Under the pieces are notes generated by a model. The model saw only the letters and a program-made list of their open reading frames with translations. It searched no databases and was not told where the DNA came from. From the NCBI GenBank assembly GCA_024693285.1, contig JAILLE010000013.1, positions 1 through 64,000 on the forward strand: DNA of 64,000 nt. Reading direction: 5' to 3'. Both the position numbers and the translations under genes were made by a program. Positions 8,374 to 18,383 of the stretch are shown piece by piece; position 1 is the stretch's first letter; each line of letters starts with the position of its first letter. Source of the DNA: Bacteroidales bacterium (GTDB taxonomy: Bacteria; Bacteroidota; Bacteroidia; Bacteroidales; UBA932).

Positions 8374-10017
8374 ATGGATCATTATTTATATCTTCTCCAG
8401 CAGGCTACCAGGAAATTCTGGGACAAGTCCGCTCTCAACACCATCGATGGTGAGTCATTCAATTATGCCCAGATGGCTACCCTCATCGCGAAGTTCCATC
8501 TATTCTTTGATGAGATTGGCCTGAAGAAAGGCGAGCATGTGGCTTTGTGGGCTCGTAACAGCGCCCGTTGGGGTATGTCTTATCTTGCCATAAACACTTT
8601 CAAGGCTGTAGTCGTGCCTATCCTCGCGGATTTCACACCTGAGAACGTTGAATTCCTGTTGGATCATTCTGATAGTGTGGCCCTTCTGACGAACGCTGAC
8701 AAGTTCAACAAGTTGGATCTGGCCAAAACTCCTGGAATCAGGTTCGTGATGGATGTGGATAACCTGAAGGTCCTGTATTGCGCTGATCCTGCCATCAAAG
8801 GCATTTGGAACAATATCGACAACCTGTTCGCTGAGAAGTACCCGGATGGCTTCGGCCCTGAAGATGTGGTCTATCCTACCGACAACTGGGACGACCTGGC
8901 GGTTATTAATTACACCTCTGGGTCCACTGGTAACCCTAAGGGTGTGATGCTGACTTACAGGAACTTCTGCGCTACAATCGAGTTCAGCCAGGTCAACAGG
9001 CCTACCAATGAGCACCAGAGGATGATATCTATGCTTCCGATGGCCCACATGTACGGGCTGGTCACTGAATTCATATATCCGCTTTGCTACGGAACCTCGA
9101 TTTACTGGCTTGGAAAGACTCCGACTCCATCAACCCTGATGAAGGCTTTCCAGCAGGTCAAGCCTTACCAGCTTATCACCGTGCCGCTCGTGATGGAGAA
9201 GATATTCAAGTCCAAGGTCAAACCCGTCGTGGACAAGCAGCCGGTCAAATTCCTCTGCAAGGTTCCCGGGATCAGGAATATTATTTTCAAGAAGATTCAT
9301 GACCAGATGATCGACGCCTTCGGTGGCGAGGTGCAGGAGTTCATCCTTGGAGGCGCCCCGGTCAGCCCCGAGGTCGAGAAGTGGTTCAAGAGGATAAAGC
9401 TTCCTTATATGGTTGGTTATGGTATGACAGAAGCCACTCCTCTTCTCGCTTATATAGGTTATAAGGACTATGTCGCAGGTTCTTGCGGTAAGGCTGTCAC
9501 ATGCGCTGATGTGCGTATAGACTCAGAGGATCCGGAGCATATCGCTGGTGAGATCCAGGCAAAGGGCGACAATATTTGCATCGGCTATTATAAGAATCCT
9601 GAGGCCTCCGCGAACGCCTTCACTGAGGATGGTTACCTAAAAACAGGAGACCTTGGTATCATTGACAAGGATGGCAATATATTCATCAAAGGCCGCAGCA
9701 AGTCGATGATCCTTTCCGCCAACGGACAGAACATCTATCCTGAAGAGGTCGAGGCAATTATTAATGACCAACCTTATGTGGCTGAGTCTGTGGTGGTTGA
9801 CAGGGCTTCGAAATTGGTCGCCCTGGTTTATTTCGATCAAGACGCGATAAAGAGGGACAATCTCGATGCGGAGGCTGTGGCTGATCTCCCGGAGAGGGTC
9901 AGGGTCAATTCCAATAAGAAACTGCCTTCTTACAGCCAGCTCACAAAGGTCGAGGTCCAGGAGACTCCATTCGAGAAGACTCCCAAGATGTCCATCAAAC
10001 GTTTCCTTTACAAGTAG
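8374..10017 (+). CDS. AMP-forming acyl-CoA synthetase (long-chain type)
   Basis: A 547-residue adenylate-forming enzyme that activates a carboxylic acid with ATP and joins it to CoA. Seen in order: the P-loop YTSGSTGNPKGVML (about residue 190), the YGMTEATPL motif, YLKTGDLGIIDKDGN with the hinge Asp, GRSKSMILSANGQNIYPEEVE, and a C-terminal catalytic-lysine region KTPKMSIKRF. Overall layout is that of FadD/long-chain acyl-CoA ligases, although the proximity to the iorAB operon makes aryl-acids a possible substrate. Single gene with its own promoter (8322-8352) and a strong terminator at 10065-10101. Confidence 0.88.
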   Translation: MDHYLYLLQQATRKFWDKSALNTIDGESFNYAQMATLIAKFHLFFDEIGLKKGEHVALWARNSARWGMSYLAINTFKAVVVPILADFTPENVEFLLDHSDSVALLTNADKFNKLDLAKTPGIRFVMDVDNLKVLYCADPAIKGIWNNIDNLFAEKYPDGFGPEDVVYPTDNWDDLAVINYTSGSTGNPKGVMLTYRNFCATIEFSQVNRPTNEHQRMISMLPMAHMYGLVTEFIYPLCYGTSIYWLGKTPTPSTLMKAFQQVKPYQLITVPLVMEKIFKSKVKPVVDKQPVKFLCKVPGIRNIIFKKIHDQMIDAFGGEVQEFILGGAPVSPEVEKWFKRIKLPYMVGYGMTEATPLLAYIGYKDYVAGSCGKAVTCADVRIDSEDPEHIAGEIQAKGDNICIGYYKNPEASANAFTEDGYLKTGDLGIIDKDGNIFIKGRSKSMILSANGQNIYPEEVEAIINDQPYVAESVVVDRASKLVALVYFDQDAIKRDNLDAEAVADLPERVRVNSNKKLPSYSQLTKVEVQETPFEKTPKMSIKRFLYK

Positions 10018-10064
10018 TGACAAATTGTCAGTCGCCGCTCCACTGGAACGTTATTTGACTACTT

Positions 10065-10101
10065 ATAAACCGGCTCCATTAGGCGCCGGTTTATGTTTTT
10101 T
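10065..10101 (+). terminator. Rho-independent terminator after the acyl-CoA synthetase gene
   Basis: Perfect 10-bp stem ATAAACCGGC (10065-10074) pairing with GCCGGTTTAT (10085-10094), followed by a run of six T at 10096-10101. It lies between the acyl-CoA synthetase stop and htpG. Confidence 0.85.
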
Positions 10102-10152
10102 AGAAGGGAGGGAGATCCCTTCGAGAGGCAAGAGAATTTAAAACAAACAGAT

Positions 10153-12051
10153 ATGGCTAATAAAGGACAGATTGGTGTGACGACTGAGAATATATTCCCG
10201 GTCATCAAGCAGTTTTTGTATTCGGACCATGAGATTTTCCTCCGCGAGCTTGTGGCTAACGCTGTGGATGCCACGCAAAAGATGAAGGTTCTGGCGTCTA
10301 ACGGCGATTTCAAAGGCGAACTTGGGGATCTGAAAGTCATTGTGGAGTTGGACGAGAAGAAGAAGACCCTCAAGATTATCGATAACGGAATCGGCATGAC
10401 AGCCGAGGAGGTCGATAAATATATCAACCAGATTGCTTTTTCGTCCGCCGGGGAATTCCTCGAGAAATATAAGGACCAGAACATAATCGGACATTTCGGT
10501 CTCGGTTTTTATTCGGCGTTCATGGTGGCGAAAAAGGTCACTATCGAGTCCCTTTCATGGAAAGAGGGCGCTGAGGCGGTGATTTGGAGCTGCGAGGGCG
10601 ACCCGGAGTTCGAGATGGGAGCCTGCGATAAGAAGGACCGTGGAACAGTCGTGACATTGTTCCTCGACGATGATTCCGCGAAGGATTACGGCAACAAAGG
10701 CAAGATCAGCCAGCTTCTCGGCAAGTATTGCAAGTTCATGCCGGTCCCTATTGTTTTCGGAAAGGAACAGGAATGGAAGGACAAGAAATATGTTGACACG
10801 GATAAGGATCATATAATCAATTCAATAGAACCTCTTTGGACCAAGAAGCCTTCAGAATTGAAAGATGAGGATTACGTGAAGTTCTATAAGGATCTGTATC
10901 CGATGAAAGAGGAACCGTTGTTCCACATCCACCTCAATGTCGACTATCCTTTCAACCTCACCGGAATCCTCTATTTCCCGAAGATCAAGGAAAGGATGGC
11001 GATCGAGAAGAACAACATCCAGCTATATTGCAACCAGATGTTCGTGACCGACCATGTGGAGAATATAGTCCCTGACTTCCTGACCCTTCTCCACGGCGTC
11101 ATCGATTCTCCGGATATTCCCCTGAATGTATCCAGAAGCTATTTGCAGGCCGATGAGAACGTGAAAAAGATATCCACCTATATCACCAAGAAGGTGGCTG
11201 ACAGGCTGGAGGAGATATTCAAGAACGACCGAGCGTCATGGGAGAGCAAGTGGGACAACCTCAAGCTTTTCATCGAATACGGAATGCTCTCTGACGAGAA
11301 GTTCTGTGAGCGTGCGATGAAGTTCGCCCTTCTCAAGAATACGGACGGGAAGTTCTTCGCTTTCGAGGACTACCGCAAGGCTATCTCTGACACCCAGACC
11401 GACAAGGACAAGAAGGTTGTCTACCTTTATGCTACGGATTCTGAGGCACAGTATCCTTTCATCGAGGCTGCCAAGAACAAGGGGTATGACGTGCTGCTTA
11501 TGGATTGTGAGTTGGACGCCCATTTCGTTAACTTATTGGAGCAGAAGATTCCAGATACCAGATTCGCCAGGGTTGACTCTGATTCGGTTGACAATTTGAT
11601 ACCTAAAGAAGAAAAAGTAAAGCCGGAGATGGCCGAAGAGGATAAGAAAAATCTTGAGACCATGCTAAAGGCTGTGCTTCCGAAAGATAATGAGTATTAT
11701 GTCGATGCGGATAATCTTGGAGAGGATGCGTTGCCCATTTTGATAACCAGAAATGAATTCATGCGGCGCTACCGTGAGATGAGCGCATTGGGTGGCGGAA
11801 TGAACTTCTACGGTGAGATGCCGGAGTCGTTCAATATCACAGTCAACCTTCAGAACCCATTGATGATCAAGCTTGTAGCTCAAATGAAAGACCACTCTGA
11901 CAAGGTTGAGGAATTCGCTGGAGAAAGTGATCTTCTAAAGCAAGTGACGGATCTGGCTCTTCTCTCTAATGGGCTTTTGAAAGGTAAGGATTTGGCCGAT
12001 TTTATAGTCCGGAGCGGCAAGACACTTACAGATTATTATGCCGATAAATAA
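10153..12051 (+). CDS. htpG: Molecular chaperone HtpG (Hsp90)
   Basis: Bacterial Hsp90, an ATP-driven cytosolic chaperone. The N-terminal GHKL ATPase is clear: IFLRELVANAVDATQK (Asn binds Mg-ATP), KIIDNGIGMT, and GHFGLGFYSAFMV; middle-domain arginine motif LNVSRSYLQ is present. 632 residues from the ATG at 10153 (MANKGQIGVTTENIFP). The frame stays open 20 codons further upstream to 10093, but that stretch runs through the terminator at 10065-10101 and does not look like HtpG. Monocistronic, with a terminator directly after the stop. No heat-shock operator that I recognise. Confidence 0.96.
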   Translation: MANKGQIGVTTENIFPVIKQFLYSDHEIFLRELVANAVDATQKMKVLASNGDFKGELGDLKVIVELDEKKKTLKIIDNGIGMTAEEVDKYINQIAFSSAGEFLEKYKDQNIIGHFGLGFYSAFMVAKKVTIESLSWKEGAEAVIWSCEGDPEFEMGACDKKDRGTVVTLFLDDDSAKDYGNKGKISQLLGKYCKFMPVPIVFGKEQEWKDKKYVDTDKDHIINSIEPLWTKKPSELKDEDYVKFYKDLYPMKEEPLFHIHLNVDYPFNLTGILYFPKIKERMAIEKNNIQLYCNQMFVTDHVENIVPDFLTLLHGVIDSPDIPLNVSRSYLQADENVKKISTYITKKVADRLEEIFKNDRASWESKWDNLKLFIEYGMLSDEKFCERAMKFALLKNTDGKFFAFEDYRKAISDTQTDKDKKVVYLYATDSEAQYPFIEAAKNKGYDVLLMDCELDAHFVNLLEQKIPDTRFARVDSDSVDNLIPKEEKVKPEMAEEDKKNLETMLKAVLPKDNEYYVDADNLGEDALPILITRNEFMRRYREMSALGGGMNFYGEMPESFNITVNLQNPLMIKLVAQMKDHSDKVEEFAGESDLLKQVTDLALLSNGLLKGKDLADFIVRSGKTLTDYYADK

Positions 12052-12053
12052 TT

Positions 12054-12093
12054 AAAAAAATGGCCTTGTACGTTTGTGCAAGACCATTTTTTT
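12054..12093 (+). terminator. Terminator of htpG
   Basis: A-rich left arm with TGGCCTTG (about 12054-12070) pairs, with one C-A mismatch, with CAAGACCA and a T-run ending at 12093. It sits 3 bases after the htpG stop. Its loop contains the TTTG box of the next promoter. Confidence 0.8.
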
Positions 12094-12104
12094 GTTTATA
12101 TTTG
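12073..12104 (+). promoter_or_regulatory. Promoter of the 157-residue unknown gene, nested in the htpG terminator
   Basis: TTTG at 12073-12076, 20 bases, then TATATTTG at 12097-12104; the following ATG is at 12127. The upstream box falls in the loop of the htpG terminator hairpin. Confidence 0.65.
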
Positions 12105-12126
12105 CCCCGACGTAACCGGATTGGTC

Positions 12127-12600
12127 ATGGCGGAGGCTGATATTTTTTATCCTTTAGACACAGAAAAAGTCTACTACTCGATGGACGAGTTGACCCTCGA
12201 TACTCCCGAGGGACCGAAGACTTTGCGTCTGGGCGCCTGGCTTAATGAAGACCCTGTCCGGATCCATAAAATGGTAGTCCGCGAGAAAACCCTCCACCTT
12301 GATCAGATTGAGTTATATAACCCTTTGATGAGTAAGTTGCGCAGGGCGGATCCCCAATATTATAAGCAATATATGGGTCTCAATGTGACCATAGATTTTC
12401 CCGGTTTCTCGTCAGATATTCTTGCCAAGATTCCTTTTGAGAATGACCCTATCGGTTTTTACAAATGGTGGCGCAAGGGTAAGCATGAGGATAAGGTCTA
12501 CCTATCCAAAGTCAATCAGTTCCGTCTATTCCAGAAAGTCTACCTGATGGAGCCGAAGGTCATGCTCAAGAAAGACATCCAGTTCTTCCAAAGCTTCTAA
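12127..12600 (+). CDS. Hypothetical protein, 157 residues
   Basis: I do not recognise this protein. It has no signal peptide or membrane segment and is rich in aromatic and charged residues (DPQYYKQYMG, YKWWRKGKHEDKVYLSK), so it is probably cytosolic and folded. I take the ATG at 12127 (MAEADIFYPLD) and not the in-frame ATG at 12076, because the latter lies inside the htpG terminator and upstream of the -7 promoter box at 12097-12104. Single gene, with the DUF4332 gene and its own promoter downstream. Its own promoter and normal codon use support it as a real gene. Confidence 0.75.
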   Translation: MAEADIFYPLDTEKVYYSMDELTLDTPEGPKTLRLGAWLNEDPVRIHKMVVREKTLHLDQIELYNPLMSKLRRADPQYYKQYMGLNVTIDFPGFSSDILAKIPFENDPIGFYKWWRKGKHEDKVYLSKVNQFRLFQKVYLMEPKVMLKKDIQFFQSF

Positions 12601-12632
12601 AAGGCTTTTAGTCATTGTTTTTCGCCGTAAAT

Positions 12633-12663
12633 TTTGTCAAGTCAAAGTTTTTATTTACTTTTG
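12633..12663 (+). promoter_or_regulatory. Bacteroidota-type promoter of the DUF4332 gene
   Basis: TTTG at 12633-12636, exactly 19 bases, TACTTTTG at 12656-12663: a perfect match to TTTG-N19-TAnnTTTG. The ATG follows at 12704, giving a leader of roughly 35 bases. Confidence 0.8.
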
Positions 12664-12703
12664 GCTTAATAACACTGTTAACAACACCTTAATTTTCATT
12701 GCA

Positions 12704-13111
12704 ATGACTTACAAGATTATCGACATCCAGGGCGTTGGTCCTGTCTACGCTGAGAAGCTTATCGCCGCCGGCGTTGAAACTGTAGATCAGCTTCTTGAGA
12801 AGGGTAAGACCCCTAAAGGCCGCAAAGAGCTCGAGGAGGTCACCGGGATCACTGGCAAGCTTATCCTAACATGGGTCAACCATGCTGACCTCTTCCGTAT
12901 CAAGGGTATCGGCCCTCAGTTCTCTGAGCTGCTCGAGGCCTCCGGTGTTGACACCGTGAAGGAGCTCCAGCACAGAGTAGCCGCCAATCTCGTCGCCAAG
13001 ATGACAGAGGTGAACGAGCAGAAGAATCTCACCAAGGTTGTTCCCACCGAGGTTATGGTCCAGAAGATGATCGACCAGGCCAAGGTCCTCCCTCCTATGG
13101 TGGAGTACTAG
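12704..13111 (+). CDS. DUF4332-type helix-hairpin-helix protein
   Basis: A 135-residue protein with two helix-hairpin-helix units: IDIQGVGPVYAEKLIAAGV near residue 6 and LFRIKGIGPQFSELLEASGV near residue 63, each followed by a TVxxL helix. This duplicated layout fits DUF4332, a family related to DNA-binding HhH domains; a function is not established. Perfect promoter (12633-12663) and a strong terminator (13132-13160) make it a monocistronic and probably well-expressed gene. Codon choice is strongly biased to the common codons of the window (GAG, AAG, ATC, CTC), again suggesting high expression. Confidence 0.85.
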   Translation: MTYKIIDIQGVGPVYAEKLIAAGVETVDQLLEKGKTPKGRKELEEVTGITGKLILTWVNHADLFRIKGIGPQFSELLEASGVDTVKELQHRVAANLVAKMTEVNEQKNLTKVVPTEVMVQKMIDQAKVLPPMVEY

Positions 13112-13131
13112 TCGAAAGAACCTTTTGTTTG

Positions 13132-13160
13132 AGTCGGGGCTGGATAGTCCCGACTTTTTT
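13132..13160 (+). terminator. Terminator after the DUF4332 gene
   Basis: Stem AGTCGGG (13132-13138) with CCCGACT (13149-13155), followed by five T (13156-13160). Confidence 0.8.
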
Positions 13161-13162
13161 CA

Positions 13163-13170
13163 TATATTTG
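13163..13170 (+). promoter_or_regulatory. Probable -7 box for the SUMF1-lipoprotein/nuclease/gcv unit
   Basis: TATATTTG directly after a terminator and 24 bases before the ATG at 13194. No TTTG box lies 19 bases upstream (CTGG instead), so the promoter is only half supported. Confidence 0.45.
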
Positions 13171-13193
13171 TATTCTATTGCGTAAGCGCTGGA

Positions 13194-14648
13194 ATGAAAA
13201 AGATCGCGATATTCATAATCATCAGCTTATTAGGGCTTTGGACCGTGTCCTGCGAGGATTCCAATGAAAAGACCTCAGGCCCTGATTACTCTATGTCCTA
13301 CACTGTCGGGACTGTCTCATTCGAGATGCTCAAGGCATCGGCCGGGAATTTCACGATGGGAGTTTCGGCTGACAACCGGCGGAAAGTAACTAAAGGGATC
13401 GCTCAACCTGTAGCGTTGGATGGTTTCGTCATCAGCGCGGAGCCAGTCTCTCAAGCCTTATGGACAGAGGTTATGGGCAAGAATCCAAGCCGGATCAAGG
13501 ATCCCCAAGCCCCGGTTGACATGGTCTCTTGGGTTGATATTCAGAAGTTTCTATCCAAATTGGAGAAGCGGACAGGCAAGTCTTTCTCCCTCCCGACTGA
13601 GGCCCAGTGGGAATATGCCCATCACCTCAATGGGGATAAGGGCTTCACCTCGGTGGCGGAGTGGTGCCTCGATAATTACGATGAGGTTCCGGAGGACGCG
13701 ACGAAGGATGATTATTTCGTGCCTATGAGTTTGATGGTAAACCCAGCCGGCCCAGAGAAGGGTAGCGCCAAGGTTGTCCGTACGACATTGGAGAGGATGC
13801 CTGTGGAATCGCATACACGTAGGGTTAAGGTCGGATTCAGGCTTGCCCAACCTACGGAAGATGTTTTGAATGAGGACATTCTGGGACCTATTGACGGGAC
13901 GGTGGTCAAAAGGGAGAAGGTCGACGCGTCGAGCGGACTGCCGGAATCATTCACTGTCGGTAATGAGAGTTTCAAGATGGTTATGGTCCAAGGTGGCACG
14001 TTCTCCATGGGATTCAATAGCACTGACAGCCCCTATCTTGATTTCAAGGTTCCTGAGAATGAGGTGAACGCTCATCAGGTTACTCTTGTCGATTTCGCGA
14101 TAGGGGAGTCCGAGGTAACTGTGGGCCTTTGGTACGCCGTGATGGGATCCATTCCATATCTGAATGATATAAAAGAGCCGAATAAACCGGTCGGAAATGT
14201 TTCTTGGTATGATTGCCAGGTGTTCCTTCGCAAGCTTAACGCTATGACAGGCAGGACCTTCCGTCTCCCGACGGAGGCTGAATGGGAATATGCCGCCAGG
14301 GGTGGCAAGTTCTCTCGGCATTATGGTTTCAGCGGCTCGAACGATATGAAGATATCGATGTGGAATATAGACAACGCTGACTCCAAGCCCCAGATCGTCA
14401 AGACGAAAAAACCGAACGAGCTCGGAATCTACGACATGAGCGGCAATGTTTGGGAATGGTGCTACGATAGGGCGGAGGAGTACCCTACTGATCCCCAAGT
14501 CAATCCTACGGGAGCGAAGGAAGGTGGCACCAGGATTCTTCGTGGTGGAAGTTGCGCCAGCCGCTGGGACGCCTGCAGGATAAGTAACAGGTCATATATG
14601 CCCGGAAAGAATTTCAAAGGCACATTCGGATTGAGATTGGCTCTGTAA
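13194..14648 (+). CDS. Lipoprotein with two SUMF1/FGE-sulfatase-like domains
   Basis: A 484-residue secreted lipoprotein: signal peptide with lipobox ending WTVSC, then a shortened SUMF1-like domain (about residues 45-220; FSLPTEAQWEYAHH, VGFRLA) and a complete one (about 240-484; FRLPTEAEWEYAARGG, GNVWEWCYD, RILRGGS). Formylglycine-generating enzymes of this fold use a closely spaced Cys pair near the C-terminus; here GGSCASRWDACR has two cysteines but not the enzyme spacing, so a structural or binding role, as in GldJ/GldK-type lipoproteins, is more likely than sulfatase activation. I start at MKKIAIFIII (13194), after the upstream terminator. The nuclease gene follows one base after the stop. 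Confidence 0.85.
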   Translation: MKKIAIFIIISLLGLWTVSCEDSNEKTSGPDYSMSYTVGTVSFEMLKASAGNFTMGVSADNRRKVTKGIAQPVALDGFVISAEPVSQALWTEVMGKNPSRIKDPQAPVDMVSWVDIQKFLSKLEKRTGKSFSLPTEAQWEYAHHLNGDKGFTSVAEWCLDNYDEVPEDATKDDYFVPMSLMVNPAGPEKGSAKVVRTTLERMPVESHTRRVKVGFRLAQPTEDVLNEDILGPIDGTVVKREKVDASSGLPESFTVGNESFKMVMVQGGTFSMGFNSTDSPYLDFKVPENEVNAHQVTLVDFAIGESEVTVGLWYAVMGSIPYLNDIKEPNKPVGNVSWYDCQVFLRKLNAMTGRTFRLPTEAEWEYAARGGKFSRHYGFSGSNDMKISMWNIDNADSKPQIVKTKKPNELGIYDMSGNVWEWCYDRAEEYPTDPQVNPTGAKEGGTRILRGGSCASRWDACRISNRSYMPGKNFKGTFGLRLAL

Positions 14649-14649
14649 A

Positions 14650-15519
14650 ATGGACAAAAAGACTTCGATAATCATACTGGTGATTCTGGCCGTCCTCGGG
14701 ACCGCGTATCATTTCATTTGGAGTGGTGATGGGACGGAGGGGGAAGTGGAAGATCCTCAAGGCCTGGTCATGGATCCATCTCAGGATGGGGTTGATCCCT
14801 TGTCCCGTCTGGAGATCCCTTACCGCTTGGAGGACAGCGAGGCTGAGATCATAGAGCACATGGGCTACACCCTGTCTTATAATAATAGCTACAGGGTGCC
14901 GAACTGGGTCGCTTATGAACTACTTGAGACAGAGGTGATCACGGCTTACAGGAGCAGGGAGGACGAGTTCTCTCCCGATCCTATGGTCAAGGGAAGACAG
15001 GCGTATGACAGGGATTATGTCGGGTCTGGTTATGACCGTGGGCATATGGCTCCCGCCGCGGACATGAGGTGGAGCTCCCAGACCATGAAGGAGAGTTTTT
15101 ACCTGAGCAACACTTGTCCGCAGAACCATAATCTTAATTCCGGCGCTTGGAACGACCTTGAGAAGCAAGTAAGGTACGAGGCCCGGTATTACAAATCCAT
15201 CTGGGTCGTTTGCGGCCCCATATTCGAATACAACAACCCCAAGCATATTGGAAGCAACCATGTGATGGTTCCGGACGCGTTTTTCAAGGCCCTGCTCGCG
15301 AAGAGGAAAGACGGCACCTACGCTTCGATCGGATTCGTGTTCCCGAACAGGGCTTGCGAGAGGAACTTGACCCATTACGTGATGACGGTGGACGAGCTCG
15401 AGGCCAAGCTCGGAATGGACCTGTTCTTCAATCTTGATGAGAAGGCGCAGGACAAGGCCGAGGCCGAAATCGATCCCTATGGGGACTGGAGGATTAGAGA
15501 CGAGATACTTAGAAACTGA
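14650..15519 (+). CDS. Membrane-anchored DNA/RNA non-specific endonuclease (NucA/EndA type)
   Basis: A 289-residue protein with one N-terminal membrane helix (about residues 5-24) and a beta-beta-alpha-metal nuclease domain. The diagnostic motif DRGHMAPAADM carries the general-base histidine, and the NxxxW-type metal segment follows in NHNLNSGAWNDLE. Enzymes of this family degrade single- and double-stranded DNA and RNA with Mg2+ and often act outside the cytoplasm, which fits the anchor. It sits one base after the SUMF1-like lipoprotein and six bases before gcvT, so it may be co-transcribed with the glycine cleavage genes; I know of no functional reason for this. Confidence 0.9.
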   Translation: MDKKTSIIILVILAVLGTAYHFIWSGDGTEGEVEDPQGLVMDPSQDGVDPLSRLEIPYRLEDSEAEIIEHMGYTLSYNNSYRVPNWVAYELLETEVITAYRSREDEFSPDPMVKGRQAYDRDYVGSGYDRGHMAPAADMRWSSQTMKESFYLSNTCPQNHNLNSGAWNDLEKQVRYEARYYKSIWVVCGPIFEYNNPKHIGSNHVMVPDAFFKALLAKRKDGTYASIGFVFPNRACERNLTHYVMTVDELEAKLGMDLFFNLDEKAQDKAEAEIDPYGDWRIRDEILRN

Positions 15520-15525
15520 TATACC

Positions 15526-16632
15526 ATGGAACAAACCCTTAATTTAACTTGTCTACATGACAACCATCTGGCCCTCGGGGCCAAGATGAGCCCTTTCGCA
15601 GGATTCGATATGCCGATCCAGTATTCATCGATCACTGAGGAGCACCTCGCCGTCCGCCACAAGGTCGGAATGTTCGATGTCTCCCACATGGGAGAGATTT
15701 TCGTCTGTGGCCCGGATGCCGAGAAATTCGTGAACCATGTGTTCACCAATGACGTGCGTCCGATGGTTCCCGGGCAGATCCTCTATGGGATGATGCTTTA
15801 CCCGGACGGTGGCACAGTCGATGACCTCCTGGTCTACAAAGAGTTCGAGAAGGATCACTTCCTCCTTGTCGTCAACGCCGCCAACATTGAGAAAGACTAT
15901 CTCTGGATCAAGGATCACAGCAAGGGTTTCGATGTGAAGATCGCTAACCAGTCCGATAAATGGGGACAGATCGCTCTCCAGGGCCCTCTCGCCGAGGAGA
16001 CCCTCGTGAAAGTCCTTCCTTTCGCCACTGAGGCCGCGGGACTTGCTTTCTACACATTCAAGGACTTCCAGGATGGTAGCTCCAGGGTTATCGTGAGCCG
16101 CACCGGTTACACTGGTGAGGATGGATTTGAGATCTATGCCGCCCCTTCACTCATTGTGAACTACTGGGAAGCTTTCCTGACCGCCGGAGTCGTTCCTTGC
16201 GGACTCGGATGCCGTGACACCCTTCGTTTCGAGGCTGGACTGCCTTTGTACGGTGATGAGCTTACCCCTGAGATTTCTCCTGTGATGGCTGGATTCAGCA
16301 TGTTCTGCAAGCTTGACAAGGATGAGTTCATCGGCAAGGATGCCATTGTCGATCAGAAAACTAACGGTACGGCGAAAAAGCTGGTCGGTATCGAGCTTCA
16401 GGACAAGGCGATTCCTCGCGCCGGTTATCCGGTCGAGCTCGCTGACGGGACCGAGGTCGGTGTCGTAACCACTGGCTATCACAGCATTTCTCTTGAGAAG
16501 AGCATATGCTTCGCCCTTGTGGACCGCGCTCACGGAGCACTTGATACCCCTCTTAATATCAGGATCCGCAAAAAGGTCTTCCCTGGCAAGGTGATTAAGA
16601 AGAGATTCTATCAGACAAACTATAAGAAATAA
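15526..16632 (+). CDS. gcvT: Glycine cleavage system T protein (aminomethyltransferase)
   Basis: GcvT takes the aminomethyl group from lipoyl-GcvH and forms 5,10-methylene-tetrahydrofolate and ammonia. The 368-residue protein shows the family start SPFAGFDMPIQYSSI, FDVSHMGEI, the folate-site region SRTGYTGEDGFEIY, and LRFEAGLPLYGDEL. First of four gcv genes in the order T-H-PA-PB. No glycine riboswitch is possible here, because only six bases separate it from the nuclease gene. Confidence 0.97.
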   Translation: MEQTLNLTCLHDNHLALGAKMSPFAGFDMPIQYSSITEEHLAVRHKVGMFDVSHMGEIFVCGPDAEKFVNHVFTNDVRPMVPGQILYGMMLYPDGGTVDDLLVYKEFEKDHFLLVVNAANIEKDYLWIKDHSKGFDVKIANQSDKWGQIALQGPLAEETLVKVLPFATEAAGLAFYTFKDFQDGSSRVIVSRTGYTGEDGFEIYAAPSLIVNYWEAFLTAGVVPCGLGCRDTLRFEAGLPLYGDELTPEISPVMAGFSMFCKLDKDEFIGKDAIVDQKTNGTAKKLVGIELQDKAIPRAGYPVELADGTEVGVVTTGYHSISLEKSICFALVDRAHGALDTPLNIRIRKKVFPGKVIKKRFYQTNYKK

Positions 16633-16662
16633 TTAATAATCAACTAAATAAACTAATAAGAC

Positions 16663-17043
16663 ATGAGTAAAGTAATCGAAGGCCTCCGTTACAGCGAGGA
16701 CCATGAGTGGGTTAAAGTCGAAGGCAATGTGGCTACTATCGGCATCTCTGATTTCGCCCAGAAGGAGCTTGGTGACATCACCTACGCTGACCTTCCTGAG
16801 GTCGATGACGAGTTTGAGGCTGGTGAGGAGTTTGGCGCTCTGGAGAGCGTGAAAGCTTCCAGCGAGCTTCTCTGCCCCGTTTCCGGGAAGGTCGTTGAGG
16901 TCAATCCTGACCTTGAGGACGCTCCTGAGAAGATCAACGAGGATGCCTACGAGGCTTGGATCATCAAAGTTGAGATGAGTGATCCCGCCGAGGTTGAGGC
17001 CCTTATGGACGCCGCCGCTTACCAGGCATTTTCCGAGAAGTAA
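16663..17043 (+). CDS. gcvH: Glycine cleavage system H protein
   Basis: The 126-residue lipoyl carrier that shuttles the aminomethyl group between P and T proteins. The lipoylated lysine is in [18 protein letters not shown], the family signature, within a biotinyl-lipoyl fold. It starts 30 bases after gcvT and ends seven bases before gcvPA. The dihydrolipoyl dehydrogenase (L protein) that re-oxidises it is not encoded in this window. Confidence 0.97.
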   Translation: MSKVIEGLRYSEDHEWVKVEGNVATIGISDFAQKELGDITYADLPEVDDEFEAGEEFGALESVKASSELLCPVSGKVVEVNPDLEDAPEKINEDAYEAWIIKVEMSDPAEVEALMDAAAYQAFSEK

Positions 17044-17050
17044 GGAAGCG

Positions 17051-18379
<1,329 letters not shown>

Positions 18380-18383
18380 GAAT

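Noticed and set aside
10018..10030. TGACAA-A-TTGTCA dyad right after the acyl-CoA synthetase stop codon
   Set aside because: Small dyad overlapping the stop region, with no neighbouring promoter; a real terminator follows 35 bases later, so no role is supported.
13194..14648. Formylglycine-generating enzyme for sulfatases
   Set aside because: The cysteine spacing does not match the enzyme active site, and there is a degenerate first domain and no sulfatase in the window.
15400..15530. Glycine riboswitch ahead of gcvT
   Set aside because: Only six bases separate the nuclease stop from the gcvT ATG, so there is no leader to hold one.
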